Shown piece by piece: positions 44,109 to 52,282 of a DNA stretch of 64,000 bases (its first letter is position 1; each line of letters begins with the position of its first letter). The position numbers and the translations under genes are program-made. Origin of the DNA: Saccharopolyspora hirsuta (GTDB lineage Bacteria > Actinomycetota > Actinomycetes > Mycobacteriales > Pseudonocardiaceae); NCBI RefSeq assembly GCF_008630535.1, contig NZ_VWPH01000004.1, positions 434,001-498,000 on the forward strand, given 5' to 3'. The notes beneath the pieces are model-generated. The model was not told the DNA's origin. It made no database searches and worked only from the letters and a program-made list of their open reading frames with translations.

Positions 44109-44120
44109 TGAAACGTTTCA
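44109..44120. promoter_or_regulatory. LacI-type operator TGAAACGTTTCA before rhaI
   Basis: A perfect 12-bp palindrome with the central CG of LacI-family operators, next to the rhaI ribosome site. The half TGAAACG recurs before the LacI gene itself. Confidence 0.75.
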
Positions 44121-44353
44121 CGCAGAGTAGGGCCGAGCATCCGACGGAGCAACCCCCGCCGCGCGCGTCCGCCGCCCCGACCCGCTTACCAGCCCGGCGA
44201 AGCGGCGTCCCACCGCGGAAGCGGAAACGCACCCGAACGGCCGTTCTTCGCGGATCATCACGACGTCAGCTGCACCGTCCGGCGCGCACGGTTCGCCGCA
44301 GGACTCCGCCGAGCAGACCTTGTGGGCCACCGGTCGACCGCCTACCGTGTAGC

Positions 44354-44372
44354 GAATCTTTAAACGATTCAA
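44354..44372. promoter_or_regulatory. Candidate LacI-type operator before the rhamnose-module MFS gene
   Basis: GAATC-N7-GATTC (44354-44370) overlaps TTTAAACGATTCAA (44359-44372), an imperfect LacI-type site with central CG, about 40 bp before the MFS start. It would place the carrier under the same repressor as rhaI. Confidence 0.5.
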
Positions 44373-44411
44373 CCCCGGGTTGCACATCAACGACGATGCA
44401 CGGGAGGCCCG

Positions 44412-45716
44412 ATGGGGATTCGGTTCGGCAGCAGGAGCACGACGGGCTGGCGGGCGACGATCGCCGTGGCCATGTCGAACTACATCGAGGCGGGGTCGAT
44501 CATCGCGATCGCCACCAGCCTCAGCGCGTGGCAGGAGCGGTTCGGGCTGGACGACCTGGCGGTGGGGCTGCTGGCCTCGTTGAGCGCCAACGCCTTCGGC
44601 GCCGCCCTGGGCGCCGCGATCGGCGGGCCGCTGTGCGACCGCTACGGCCGGAAGTTCATCTACACCTACGACCTCCTGCTGTACATGCTCGGCGTGCTGC
44701 TGGCGGTCTTCGCCGCGTCGTACTGGATGCTGCTGGTGGCCTTCGTGCTCACCGGGATCGCGGTCGGCGCCGGGGTGACGGCGTCGTGGACCTACATCGC
44801 CGAGGAGGCCCCGCCGGACAAGCGGGCCGCGCACGTGGGGACCGCGCAGCTGGCGTGGTCGATCGGCCCGATGGTCGGCTACCTGCTGGCGGTCGTGGTC
44901 GCCCCGCTCGGCCTGCTCGGCAGCAGGCTGATCTTCGCGCACCTGTTCCTCGTCGCCGCGGTCGCCTGGTGGGTGCGCCGCGGGCTGCCCGAATCCAGGA
45001 TCTGGCGCGACCGCAACGCCGACCGGGGCGGACCGCCGTCCACCGCGGGCAACCTGCGCGCGCTGTTCGGCGTGAAGGCCAACCTCACCGCGATGCTGCT
45101 CCTGTTCGGCGTGTACGCGCTGTGGAACGCCGTCGCCGGGCAGGCCGGGATCTTCCAGCCCCGCGTCTACGACGCCGCGGGCGTGGCATCGGAGACCGAG
45201 CAGTACCTGCTGCAGGTCCTGGTGTGGGGGTGCACCAGCGCGGCGACCTACTTCGGGTTCATGCTGCTGGCGGACCGGGTGAGCCGCCGCTGGCTGTACT
45301 TCGCGGGAGCCGCGCTCGGCGTCCTCGCCTGGGGCGCGCTGATCTACGCGCCGCCGAACACCGCCACCCTGCTGTTCTTCGCCATCGGCTGGGGCGTGTC
45401 CTCCGGCATCGGCGCCCAGGCCTTCTACGGCCTGTGGACCAGCGAGCTGTTCGCAACGCGCTACCGGGCCAGCGCCCAAGGCGTCCTGTTCCTGGCCGCG
45501 CGAGTGCTCGTCGGCCTGCTGAGCGTCTGGTTCCCGGTCCTGCTGACCCAGATCGGGCTGCGCGGCCTCGGCCTGCTCATCCTCGGCCTGCTGGTCGCCG
45601 CACTGGCGATCGGAACGATCTGGGCGCCCCGCACCCGCGGCAAGAGCCTGCAGCAGATCGAGCAGGAGCGCTACGGGAACCCGAAGAGCAGCGAAAGCCC
45701 CGCGACGGCAAGCTGA
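44412..45716 (+). CDS. MFS sugar transporter, probable L-rhamnose carrier
   Basis: A 434-residue major facilitator with about 12 helices. The loop motif GGPLCDRYGRKFIYTYD lies between helices 2 and 3 and ADRVSRRW after helix 8. YIAEEAPPDKRAAHVGT resembles the sugar-porter motif after helix 4, and the C-terminus is charged (RTRGKSLQQIEQERYG). GGGAGG at 44401-44406 precedes the ATG. It is divergent from rhaI across a 314-bp spacer with two LacI-type sites. Rhamnose uptake is inferred from context. Confidence 0.87.
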   Translation: MGIRFGSRSTTGWRATIAVAMSNYIEAGSIIAIATSLSAWQERFGLDDLAVGLLASLSANAFGAALGAAIGGPLCDRYGRKFIYTYDLLLYMLGVLLAVFAASYWMLLVAFVLTGIAVGAGVTASWTYIAEEAPPDKRAAHVGTAQLAWSIGPMVGYLLAVVVAPLGLLGSRLIFAHLFLVAAVAWWVRRGLPESRIWRDRNADRGGPPSTAGNLRALFGVKANLTAMLLLFGVYALWNAVAGQAGIFQPRVYDAAGVASETEQYLLQVLVWGCTSAATYFGFMLLADRVSRRWLYFAGAALGVLAWGALIYAPPNTATLLFFAIGWGVSSGIGAQAFYGLWTSELFATRYRASAQGVLFLAARVLVGLLSVWFPVLLTQIGLRGLGLLILGLLVAALAIGTIWAPRTRGKSLQQIEQERYGNPKSSESPATAS

Positions 45717-45760
45717 TACCGCGGACGAATCTGGTCCACAGTGGATGCTTCAGCTTGCCG
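45706..45760. terminator. Bidirectional terminator between MFS and IclR genes
   Basis: CGGCAAGCTG at 45706-45715, overlapping the MFS stop, is an exact inverse of CAGCTTGCCG at 45751-45760. The internal stem TCCAC-A-GTGGA sits at 45735-45745. The gene ends converge here, so the structure can serve both strands. The outer arms are 35 bp apart, which makes the outer pairing less certain. Confidence 0.5.
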
Positions 45761-45778
45761 GGTGGGATCTGCGCCGGA

Positions 45779-46540
45779 TCAGAAGGCGCGGCGGCCGATG
45801 GCGTAGGCAGCTCGCTGGACCTCGATGCCGAGGGCGGGAATGCGGTCCTCCGGGATGTCGTCCTGCGTGCCGGCGACCTGGACCGCGGAGGTGGCGCTGC
45901 CGTCGGGTTCGGCGACCGGCGCCGCGACGGAGGCCATCCCGGGTTCGCGCTCGTTGCGGGCGTGCGAGTAGCCGCAGTCGCGGATCTGCTTGAGATCGTT
46001 GAGGAATTCGTCCTGCTCGATCGTGGTCCCGTCGGCGCGGGTGCGATCGCCGAGCTGCGCGAGGAACTGCTCCAGCTCATCCGGCCCCATCTGGGCCACG
46101 AGCGCTTTGCCCGCACCGAGGTGCAGCGGAAGGCGCTCTCCGATGGGGAGTTCGTAGCGCAGCGGCCGCGCGCCGTCGACGCGGGCGAGGACGACGCGGG
46201 ACCAGCCGATGCGCTTGAACAGCGAGGCGGTCAGCCCGGTCTCCGCGGCGAGGTCCTGCAGGACCGGTCGGGCCGCGGCGAGCAGCGGGCTGGTGGCGAG
46301 GTAGGCGTGCGCCCCGAAGATCAGGCCGAGCCCGGGCCGGTAGCCGGTGGCGTCGCGTTCGACCCGCCCGCGGGCCTCGAGCACGTTGAGGATGCGCTGC
46401 GTGGTGGCCACGGGCAGGTCGGCGCGGCGTGCGATGTCGCTGAGCCGCAGGGCGTGGCGGCTGGTGTCGAGCACTTCGAGTACGTCGATGGCGCGCTCGA
46501 GCGATCGCATGCTGGTCGCGGGCGACTTGGCCGTTTCCAT
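45779..46540 (-). CDS. IclR-family transcriptional regulator
   Basis: A 253-residue IclR regulator. The N-terminal winged HTH (residues 10-65; RLSDIARRADLPVATTQRIL) is followed by the IclR ligand domain (PLRYELPIGERLPLHLGAGK; YSHARNEREPGMASVAAPV). It is at the end of the minus-strand dehydrogenase-RraA/permease/cyclase cluster, 92 bp after the cyclase gene. A 17-bp palindromic site at 46585-46601 precedes it, and a near-copy lies before the first gene of the cluster, so it probably controls both. ATG 46540 is used; ATG 46510 is possible. Confidence 0.9.
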   Translation of the reverse strand: METAKSPATSMRSLERAIDVLEVLDTSRHALRLSDIARRADLPVATTQRILNVLEARGRVERDATGYRPGLGLIFGAHAYLATSPLLAAARPVLQDLAAETGLTASLFKRIGWSRVVLARVDGARPLRYELPIGERLPLHLGAGKALVAQMGPDELEQFLAQLGDRTRADGTTIEQDEFLNDLKQIRDCGYSHARNEREPGMASVAAPVAEPDGSATSAVQVAGTQDDIPEDRIPALGIEVQRAAYAIGRRAF

Positions 46541-46584
46541 GGGCGGGTGGGCACTCCCCTCAGCTCGGGACCTCCTCCCCATCT

Positions 46585-46601
46585 TTCCACACAGTGGTGA
46601 A
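46585..46601. promoter_or_regulatory. Candidate IclR operator A (TTCCACACAGTGGTGAA)
   Basis: An imperfect palindrome of form TTC-NN-CAC-N-GTG-NN-GAA, 44 bp upstream of the IclR start. It matches operator B (50702-50718) at 14 of 17 positions. Confidence 0.65.
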
Positions 46602-46632
46602 CATGCCCACGAACGCGTCGGGGTGCGGCCGG

Positions 46633-47613
46633 TCATCGCAAGGCGGTCGCGTTCGGCGGTGAGCCGACTCCACCGACGAGGTGCAGCGGCTTGACCACCA
46701 CCAACGCGTCCCACCGCCCGGTTCGGCGGCTGTCGGCGACCAGGTCGTCCAGGTTCCAGAGCTCGCCCAGCGGAGCACCGAGCTTGGCGATCAGTTCCTG
46801 GTGCATCATCCCGGAGTCCTCGGGGGCGCTGTCGCGGTAAGGGCTGTCCGGGACCACGGGGAGGACCTCCACTGCGAAGGTGTCGGTGGCGAACAGGGCG
46901 ACCTGGTGGTCCCACAGCCAGGCGGGCAGCTCCAGGCTCTGCCGGAACCCCGTGGCCCGCCGCGCGTCGCGGACCTCGCCGCGCACGTCCGGACCGGCGT
47001 CGAGGAACCAGCGCGCCCAACCGGTGTGCACGAGAACCAGGTCCCCCGACCGCACCTGCTCGCCCTGGCGGTGCAGCGCCCGGTCCAGCACGTCGACGTC
47101 CAGCGCCGGACCGGCGCGGTGGTCGAGGGGGCGCCCCTCGGCGCGGAGCAGGCCTTCGACGTCGATGACGACGCCGCGGCCGACGATCGGTTTCTCCGCC
47201 CAGCGCTGCACACCCAGCGCCTCGGTGCCCGCCCGGATGTCGTCGTCGCCGATGCCGTTGTAGAAGCCGTGGCCGGAGGCCCGCCGGTGGCGCAGCCCGT
47301 CGACCTGCGAGGTGGCCTGCAGGTAGAACTCGCGGAGCACGTCGTCGCGGGCTTCCGGGTGGCTGGACAGCAGCTCGTGCCGCGGTGCCTTCCTGGCGCG
47401 GGCCATCGGCGGGTCGAACGCGTCGAGCGCGTGGTCGAGGGAGAACACCGCGCCCCGGTCCACCGAGGCGACGGCATCGAGCACCTGCCGAGCACCGGCG
47501 AAGTTGGCCATCCCCCGCTCCGGGTCCTCGGGGAAGACACCCCAGCTGGAGCCGGGTGGGGTGCGTTCGCGCAGCTCCGCGTACGCGGGCGCACCGGGGC
47601 GGAGCTCAGTCAT
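46633..47613 (-). CDS. Cyclase-family (PF04199-like) metal-dependent hydrolase
   Basis: A 326-residue protein of the putative cyclase/kynurenine-formamidase-like family. SQVDGLRHR stands at the place of the usual HxGTHxDxPxH metal motif, in a variant form. Other family features are VGRGVVIDVEGLL and GDLVLVHTGWARWF. Such enzymes hydrolyse amides, lactones or formamides. The altered metal motif leaves the reaction open. Its start (ATG 47613) overlaps the end of the mini membrane protein gene by 8 bp. It is the last enzyme of the IclR-controlled operon. Confidence 0.82.
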   Translation of the reverse strand: MTELRPGAPAYAELRERTPPGSSWGVFPEDPERGMANFAGARQVLDAVASVDRGAVFSLDHALDAFDPPMARARKAPRHELLSSHPEARDDVLREFYLQATSQVDGLRHRRASGHGFYNGIGDDDIRAGTEALGVQRWAEKPIVGRGVVIDVEGLLRAEGRPLDHRAGPALDVDVLDRALHRQGEQVRSGDLVLVHTGWARWFLDAGPDVRGEVRDARRATGFRQSLELPAWLWDHQVALFATDTFAVEVLPVVPDSPYRDSAPEDSGMMHQELIAKLGAPLGELWNLDDLVADSRRTGRWDALVVVKPLHLVGGVGSPPNATALR

Positions 47614-47899
47614 CGGCTTCCCCTCCCCCACCGTCGGCCGCGTCCCCACCGCCGCGGCGGTAGGACAGGGCGAAGGAGAGCAGACCGGCGACGGAGGCGC
47701 CGCCGAACGCGTACGGGCCGAGCGCGTCGGCCCAGTGGCGGGCGGCGGTGGCATCGCCAGCGGCGAGGATCGCGATCTGCCCGATCACGATGGCCGAACC
47801 GGCGAGCAGGAAGAACAGCACGGAGACGACGAACAGGGCCGTCGCGATGCGGGTCGGGCGCGGCGCCGGTGGCGCGGGCGCGTTGGTCGTTGAACTCAT
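47606..47899 (-). CDS. Mini membrane protein, second candidate DctQ-like partner
   Basis: A 97-residue protein with a Pro/Ala-rich start, a hydrophobic helix (about residues 18-45; ALFVVSVLFFLLAGSAIVIG), a short linker and a second helix (about 60-78), ending in a Gly/Asp-rich tail. ATG 47899 has GGAGGGA upstream. It follows a DctM-like permease by 23 bp, exactly as the 75-residue protein at 26566-26793 does. No named family is recognised. A role as a minimal membrane partner of the permease is inferred from the repeated arrangement. Confidence 0.7.
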   Translation of the reverse strand: MSSTTNAPAPPAPRPTRIATALFVVSVLFFLLAGSAIVIGQIAILAAGDATAARHWADALGPYAFGGASVAGLLSFALSYRRGGGDAADGGGGEADD

Positions 47900-47922
47900 C
47901 GTCGAGTTCCCTCCAGGCTCGG

Positions 47923-49344
47923 CTAAACGGGGAGTGCGCCGACGGCGATCAGGACGCCCATGCCGAGGATCGGCAGGCAGTAGTAGCTCAGCAGCGGCAG
48001 GAACGTCTTGACCGGGTCGACTCGGGCGATTCCGGAAGCGACGTAGATCGGCGCCCCGGAAGGCGGCGACGCCCCCTCGGTGGAGGCGAAGATCAGCACG
48101 GCGGCAGCTGCGATCGGTGCCGGGATCCCGGCACCGACCAGCGCGGCCACCGCCACCGGCCCCACCGCCGCCATGGTCGCGCTCGCGGTGAGCGGGATGG
48201 CGATGGCCACGATGATCACGCCGATCGCGATGGCCATGATCCACCCCGGCGCCTGCAGACCGGACAGCACGGTCTTGAGCTGGTCGGCCAGGCCGAGGTC
48301 CGCGAGCAGGTTCGACGCCGAGAACGCCGCGACGATGGTGATGCCGATGACGCCGAACGACGGCGCGGCCTCGGCCACCGCCGACCACCAGCCGGACGCC
48401 CTGCGGGGCAGGTGCTTCCGACCGAGCAGCAGCACCAGGGCGATCATCAGCACCGGGATCCAGGTGATCAGGCTGATCACGTCCGGCATCGCGTAGGCCT
48501 GCGCGGGCAGCGTGGTGCCGTCGGCGAGCTCGACCGGCTCCTTCAGCTCATCACCCACACCGGAGTAGGCCCCGAGCAGCTCGGCGAGCGGGCCGCGGGT
48601 CAGCAGCAGCGGGACCAGGATCGGCACGAACAGCAGCAGCGACGTCCACCCGGTGCGCAGGCTGCGCCCGAACGGCATCCGGTCGGCCGCCGAGATCGGC
48701 TCGATGCCGTGGCGGCGCACGAGGAAGAACACCAGCACCAGGCGGTAGCCCAAGCACCACAGCCCGGCCAGCGCCAGCGGTTTCACGATCTCGTCCGGCT
48801 GCATGATGCCCTGGGCGGCGAGACCGCCGACGAGGATGAACATCGTCGAGGAGAACGGGAAGGTGACCCCCATCCCGGCGCCACCGGCCACCACCGTCGC
48901 GGCGAGCTCCGGCTTGACCCCGGAGCGCTTCATCCACGGCACGGTCACGGAACCGACCGCGGCGGTCACCGCCGCGCCGACGTGGGCGATCGCACCGAAG
49001 ATGCCGCCCGCGACGGTGGCGGTGTAGACGGGACCGCCGCGCAGCCTGCCCAACACGGAGTTCAGCAGGTCGATCAACCTGTCCAGCACCGGGGTCCGGG
49101 TGAGCAGGTAGCTCATGAACACGAACGCCAGCCCGGCGAAGGTGACCTCCTCCTGCATGGCATCGAGCACCGCGGAACCGATGGCCTCCAGCGGCGAGCC
49201 GCCGCCTTCGACCCCGCCGAACACCGCGAACGCGCAGACGGCGAGGAAGCCCATGATCATGGCCTCCCCGATGTTCCGCTTGAACACCGCGTTCCACACG
49301 ATGATGACGCCGACGAAGGCGACCAGCGCCCACACCCCGGCCAT
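47923..49344 (-). CDS. TRAP-like (DctM-type) large permease, paralogue 2
   Basis: A 473-residue permease with ten to twelve helices, similar to paralogue 1: EVTFAGLAFVFMSYLL, HVGAAVTAAVGSVTVPWMK, and near the C-terminus STEGASPPSGAPIYVASGIA. As with the first, no DctP solute-binding gene and no full DctQ lies nearby. The start codon overlaps the stop of the dehydrogenase-RraA gene (TGATG at 49342-49346), so transporter and enzyme are made together. The cargo is probably a hydroxylated or keto organic acid, judged from the enzymes encoded on both sides. Confidence 0.85.
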   Translation of the reverse strand: MAGVWALVAFVGVIIVWNAVFKRNIGEAMIMGFLAVCAFAVFGGVEGGGSPLEAIGSAVLDAMQEEVTFAGLAFVFMSYLLTRTPVLDRLIDLLNSVLGRLRGGPVYTATVAGGIFGAIAHVGAAVTAAVGSVTVPWMKRSGVKPELAATVVAGGAGMGVTFPFSSTMFILVGGLAAQGIMQPDEIVKPLALAGLWCLGYRLVLVFFLVRRHGIEPISAADRMPFGRSLRTGWTSLLLFVPILVPLLLTRGPLAELLGAYSGVGDELKEPVELADGTTLPAQAYAMPDVISLITWIPVLMIALVLLLGRKHLPRRASGWWSAVAEAAPSFGVIGITIVAAFSASNLLADLGLADQLKTVLSGLQAPGWIMAIAIGVIIVAIAIPLTASATMAAVGPVAVAALVGAGIPAPIAAAAVLIFASTEGASPPSGAPIYVASGIARVDPVKTFLPLLSYYCLPILGMGVLIAVGALPV

Positions 49345-50690
49345 CACGCCGTCCCGGCGAGGATCGCGGCGCGGCGCTGCGCCTCGTCGGCCTCCACCGC
49401 ACGACCGCCCAGCAGGCTGGTGACGGCCTCGGCCGCGGGCACCACGATGACGCCGTCGTCGTCGGCCACGACCACGTCCCCGGGGCAGGCGACCACGCCT
49501 CCCACGGCGACGGGCACGTTCACCTGGCCCGGCCCGTGCTTGTACGGCCCGGCCGGGGAAACGCCGCGAGCCCACACGCCGAAGCCGATCCGCTCCAGCT
49601 CGGCGACGTCGCGCGCGGCGCCGTCGATGACCATGCCCACCACCCCGCGGGCCTTGGCGCGCTCGGCGATCAACTCGCCGATCAGCGCCCGGCTCGTGTC
49701 GCCCTGACCGTTGATGACCAGCACATCACCGGGCTGCGAAGCCTCGACCGCGCGGTGCACCGCCAGGTTGTCCCCGCTGCGCACCGACACCGTGCGGGCC
49801 CGCCCGACCAACCGGGCGCCCTTCCACAGCGGACGGATACCACCGTCGAGCATGCCCATCCGCTCGCGCGCGTCGCCGATGTTGGCCACGGCCAGCCCGG
49901 CGTACCCGGCCAGCACGTCGTCGACCTGGGCCCGCGCCGAGTCGGCCAGACCGCGGTGCAGCTCAGCAGTGGCGCGCGTGAGGATCGGCCGCTGGCCGAG
50001 CGAGTCGAGCAGGGCTGCCGCCGCATCGACTTCGACGGTGCGGCGCTGGGCGTGCTTGTACGTGCCGTCGTGCAGCCGGTCGGCCGCCGCTGCTCCCCCG
50101 CTGAGCTCGTTGGAGATCTGCTCGCGCACCCACTCCTCGGCCCCGGCCGCACGGCCCGCGGCCACGGATTCCACGATCAACGCGCCAAGACCCTTCATGA
50201 ACGTGCTGCGCAGCAACTTGCGCGCAGTGGCCTCGCCCGGGCGGCCTCCGATGTCCTCGACCTCAGCACCGAGGTCGGCGAACACGCGCGCCGCCGCCCG
50301 CGCACCCGCTCCGCTGATGACCACGCCCGTGGCCGCGCCGTTGGCGGGCACCGAGCCGATCACCGCGACATCGGCGAACCGGCCCTCGCCGACCATCGCC
50401 GCGATCTGCGCCTTCACCGCGGGATCTCCGGCGTTCATGTCCGCGTAGACCGCATCCGGGGGCAGGAACGCCGCGACGGACTCCGCGGCCCGCAGCGCCG
50501 CTGATCCGCCTACCAGGCTCAGCACCACCTCGGCGCCCGCAACGGCCTCCTCCGGAGTGCTCGCCCTGCCGACCCCGGGCGGCGCGGCGTGGTCGGCCGG
50601 ATCGTAGCCCGACACGACCCACCCCTGCTTGACCAGCCCGGAAGCGTACAAGCTCCCGGCCTCACCGAGTCCCAGCACTGAAGCACGCAT
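49344..50690 (-). CDS. Fusion enzyme: NAD-binding dehydrogenase plus RraA-type aldolase
   Basis: A 448-residue fusion. Residues 1-235 form a 6-phosphogluconate/3-hydroxyisobutyrate-dehydrogenase-like unit: Rossmann start SVLGLGEAGSLYASGL, a middle with AVIGSVPANGAATGVVISGA, then a helical domain of DUF1932 type (KLLRSTFMKGLGALIVESVA). Residues 245-430 are an RraA/HMG-aldolase-like domain with GDVLVINGQGDTSRALIGEL and VIDGAARD (356-361), matching the metal and substrate site of 4-hydroxy-4-methyl-2-oxoglutarate aldolases. One polypeptide could oxidise a hydroxyacid and then cleave or decarboxylate the ketoacid. ATG 50690 has AAAAGGAG upstream. It is the first gene of the IclR-type operon. Confidence 0.85.
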   Translation of the reverse strand: MRASVLGLGEAGSLYASGLVKQGWVVSGYDPADHAAPPGVGRASTPEEAVAGAEVVLSLVGGSAALRAAESVAAFLPPDAVYADMNAGDPAVKAQIAAMVGEGRFADVAVIGSVPANGAATGVVISGAGARAAARVFADLGAEVEDIGGRPGEATARKLLRSTFMKGLGALIVESVAAGRAAGAEEWVREQISNELSGGAAAADRLHDGTYKHAQRRTVEVDAAAALLDSLGQRPILTRATAELHRGLADSARAQVDDVLAGYAGLAVANIGDARERMGMLDGGIRPLWKGARLVGRARTVSVRSGDNLAVHRAVEASQPGDVLVINGQGDTSRALIGELIAERAKARGVVGMVIDGAARDVAELERIGFGVWARGVSPAGPYKHGPGQVNVPVAVGGVVACPGDVVVADDDGVIVVPAAEAVTSLLGGRAVEADEAQRRAAILAGTA

Positions 50691-50701
50691 CCAAGCTCCT
50701 T

Positions 50702-50718
50702 TTTCATACAGTGGTAAA
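50702..50718. promoter_or_regulatory. Candidate IclR operator B (TTTCATACAGTGGTAAA)
   Basis: A 17-bp imperfect palindrome just upstream of the fusion-enzyme ribosome site, 14/17 identical to operator A before the IclR gene. No other copy this close was seen in the window. Confidence 0.65.
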
Positions 50719-50935
50719 GGCTCTCAATGTATGGGTAGTATTGCCGCAAGATGAGAGACCGGTCAACAGATCATTTCGAGCACGAGAAGTTCGCCGCCCC
50801 GACGGCCCCACTCCCCACCAGCAGTCCGGCCGACTGGGCCGTTCCGGTGAATGCGCGCTCAACGTCGCAGGCAGGCGTAACACCTGATGCGCACGGGGAT
50901 ATTGACGAGTTGGGCCTGAGCACGGCGTCCCCGAG

Positions 50936-52279
50936 GTGGCCGGCCCGACGTGTCGGGGTGAGAGGACCGGGAACGCCTTGTTCGGCAGGAACCAGAGCGC
51001 GGAGATCGCCGCGCTCCAGCAACAGCTCGCCGCAGCGCACGCCACGATCGCCGAACTGCGGGGATGGGTGGGCCAACTGCGCGGCGCGGAGACCGCCGCG
51101 CTCGAAGCCGAGCTGCGCCATCTCCGGTCCACGGTGGACCGATCCCGGAACGATCACGCGGCGCTCGTCTCGTCCCGGCGGGAGATCGAGGCAGAGGTCG
51201 ACCACTGGCGCGCGCAGCTCGTCGAGACGCGAGACCTCGCTCTGCTCCAGGAAGTCGGGATCTACGAGTACTCACACCCCCTCGACGACGCACTCGCCTA
51301 CAAGGACGCGTTGGGGGCCCTGAAGCAGCGGATCAAGGACGCCACGAAGAACGATGCCGTGACCTGCCAGGTCGACTGGGCGGTCAACGGGTCGGTCAGA
51401 GAAGGCCAGAAGCTCGCCCGGGACATGGCCAAGCTGATGCTGCGCTCCTACAACACCGAAGCGGACAACGCCGTTCGGGCGGTCAAACCGCACACCCGCG
51501 AGGCGGTGAAGCAGCGGCTGACGAAAGCTCGCGACACCATCGCCAAGCTCGGCACGCTGATGCGCATCGTCATCTCCACCGACTACCACCGGCTGCGCCT
51601 CCAGGAGATCGACCTCACCGCCGACTACCTCATGAAGGTCGAAGTCGAACGGGAGCAAGCCCGGGCCGAGCGGGAGCGGCTCCGCGAAGAGGCCAAGGTC
51701 GCCAAGGAACTCGAACGAGAACGAGCACGCCTGGACAAGGAACGCGCTCACTACGCTGCTGTCGTCGTCAAGCTCGAAGCCAACGGCGATGCCGAGGCCC
51801 TGCAGCGGGCCCAAGAGCAGCTCGCCGCCGTCGACGACGCGATCGCCGGAGTGGAGCAGCGCGCTGCCAACGCCCGCGCCGGGTACGTCTACGTCATCTC
51901 CAACATCGGTGCGTTCGGCCCCGACGTGGTCAAGATCGGCATGACCCGGCGGCTCGACCCGATGGACCGCATCCGGGAGCTCGGCGACGCATCGGTGCCG
52001 TTCAAGTTCGACACGCACGCCCTGTTCTTCTCCGCGGACGCCGTCGCGCTCGAAACGACCCTGCACCAGAAGCTGGCCCGCAAACGGGTCAACCTCGTCA
52101 ACCCCCGCCGCGAGTTCTTCTACGCCACCCCCGCCGAGGTCCGCGAACTCCTGCTCGAGCTGGGCGACGACCACGTCCTCGAATACACGGACACCGCGGA
52201 AGCGATCGAATGGCGGGCGTCCGACCCCGCCCGGCGCGCCCCGGCCGCATCAGCACTCCTGCCCAGCGATGGTGAATGA
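50936..52279 (+). CDS. GIY-YIG-like (T5orf172) nuclease with DUF4041-type region
   Basis: A 447-residue soluble protein. Coiled coil covers about residues 22-70 (EIAALQQQLAAAHATIAEL). A DUF4041-like domain follows (GIYEYSHPLDDALAYKD; STDYHRLRLQEIDLTADY), then a charged helix (REQARAERERLREEAK). A T5orf172/GIY-YIG fold starts near residue 316: GYVYVISN, VKIGMTRRLDPMDRIREL and ALETTLHQKL, with Tyr, Arg and Glu as likely catalytic residues. Phage and defence-linked proteins share this layout. The start is uncertain: GTG 50936 or TTG 50978. It is followed after 3 bp by a DUF2510-PH gene. Confidence 0.8.
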   Translation: MAGPTCRGERTGNALFGRNQSAEIAALQQQLAAAHATIAELRGWVGQLRGAETAALEAELRHLRSTVDRSRNDHAALVSSRREIEAEVDHWRAQLVETRDLALLQEVGIYEYSHPLDDALAYKDALGALKQRIKDATKNDAVTCQVDWAVNGSVREGQKLARDMAKLMLRSYNTEADNAVRAVKPHTREAVKQRLTKARDTIAKLGTLMRIVISTDYHRLRLQEIDLTADYLMKVEVEREQARAERERLREEAKVAKELERERARLDKERAHYAAVVVKLEANGDAEALQRAQEQLAAVDDAIAGVEQRAANARAGYVYVISNIGAFGPDVVKIGMTRRLDPMDRIRELGDASVPFKFDTHALFFSADAVALETTLHQKLARKRVNLVNPRREFFYATPAEVRELLLELGDDHVLEYTDTAEAIEWRASDPARRAPAASALLPSDGE

Positions 52280-52282
52280 GCC

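Noticed and set aside
45735-45745. TCCACAGTGGA as a third IclR operator
   Set aside because: It shares ACAGTGG with the two operator candidates but not the outer TTC/GAA parts, and lies between convergent gene ends inside an inverted repeat, so a terminator role is more likely.
46681-49707. A 1008-codon plus-strand frame across the cyclase and permease genes
   Set aside because: His/Arg/Gln-rich low-complexity translation without any domain; antisense to three well-supported genes.
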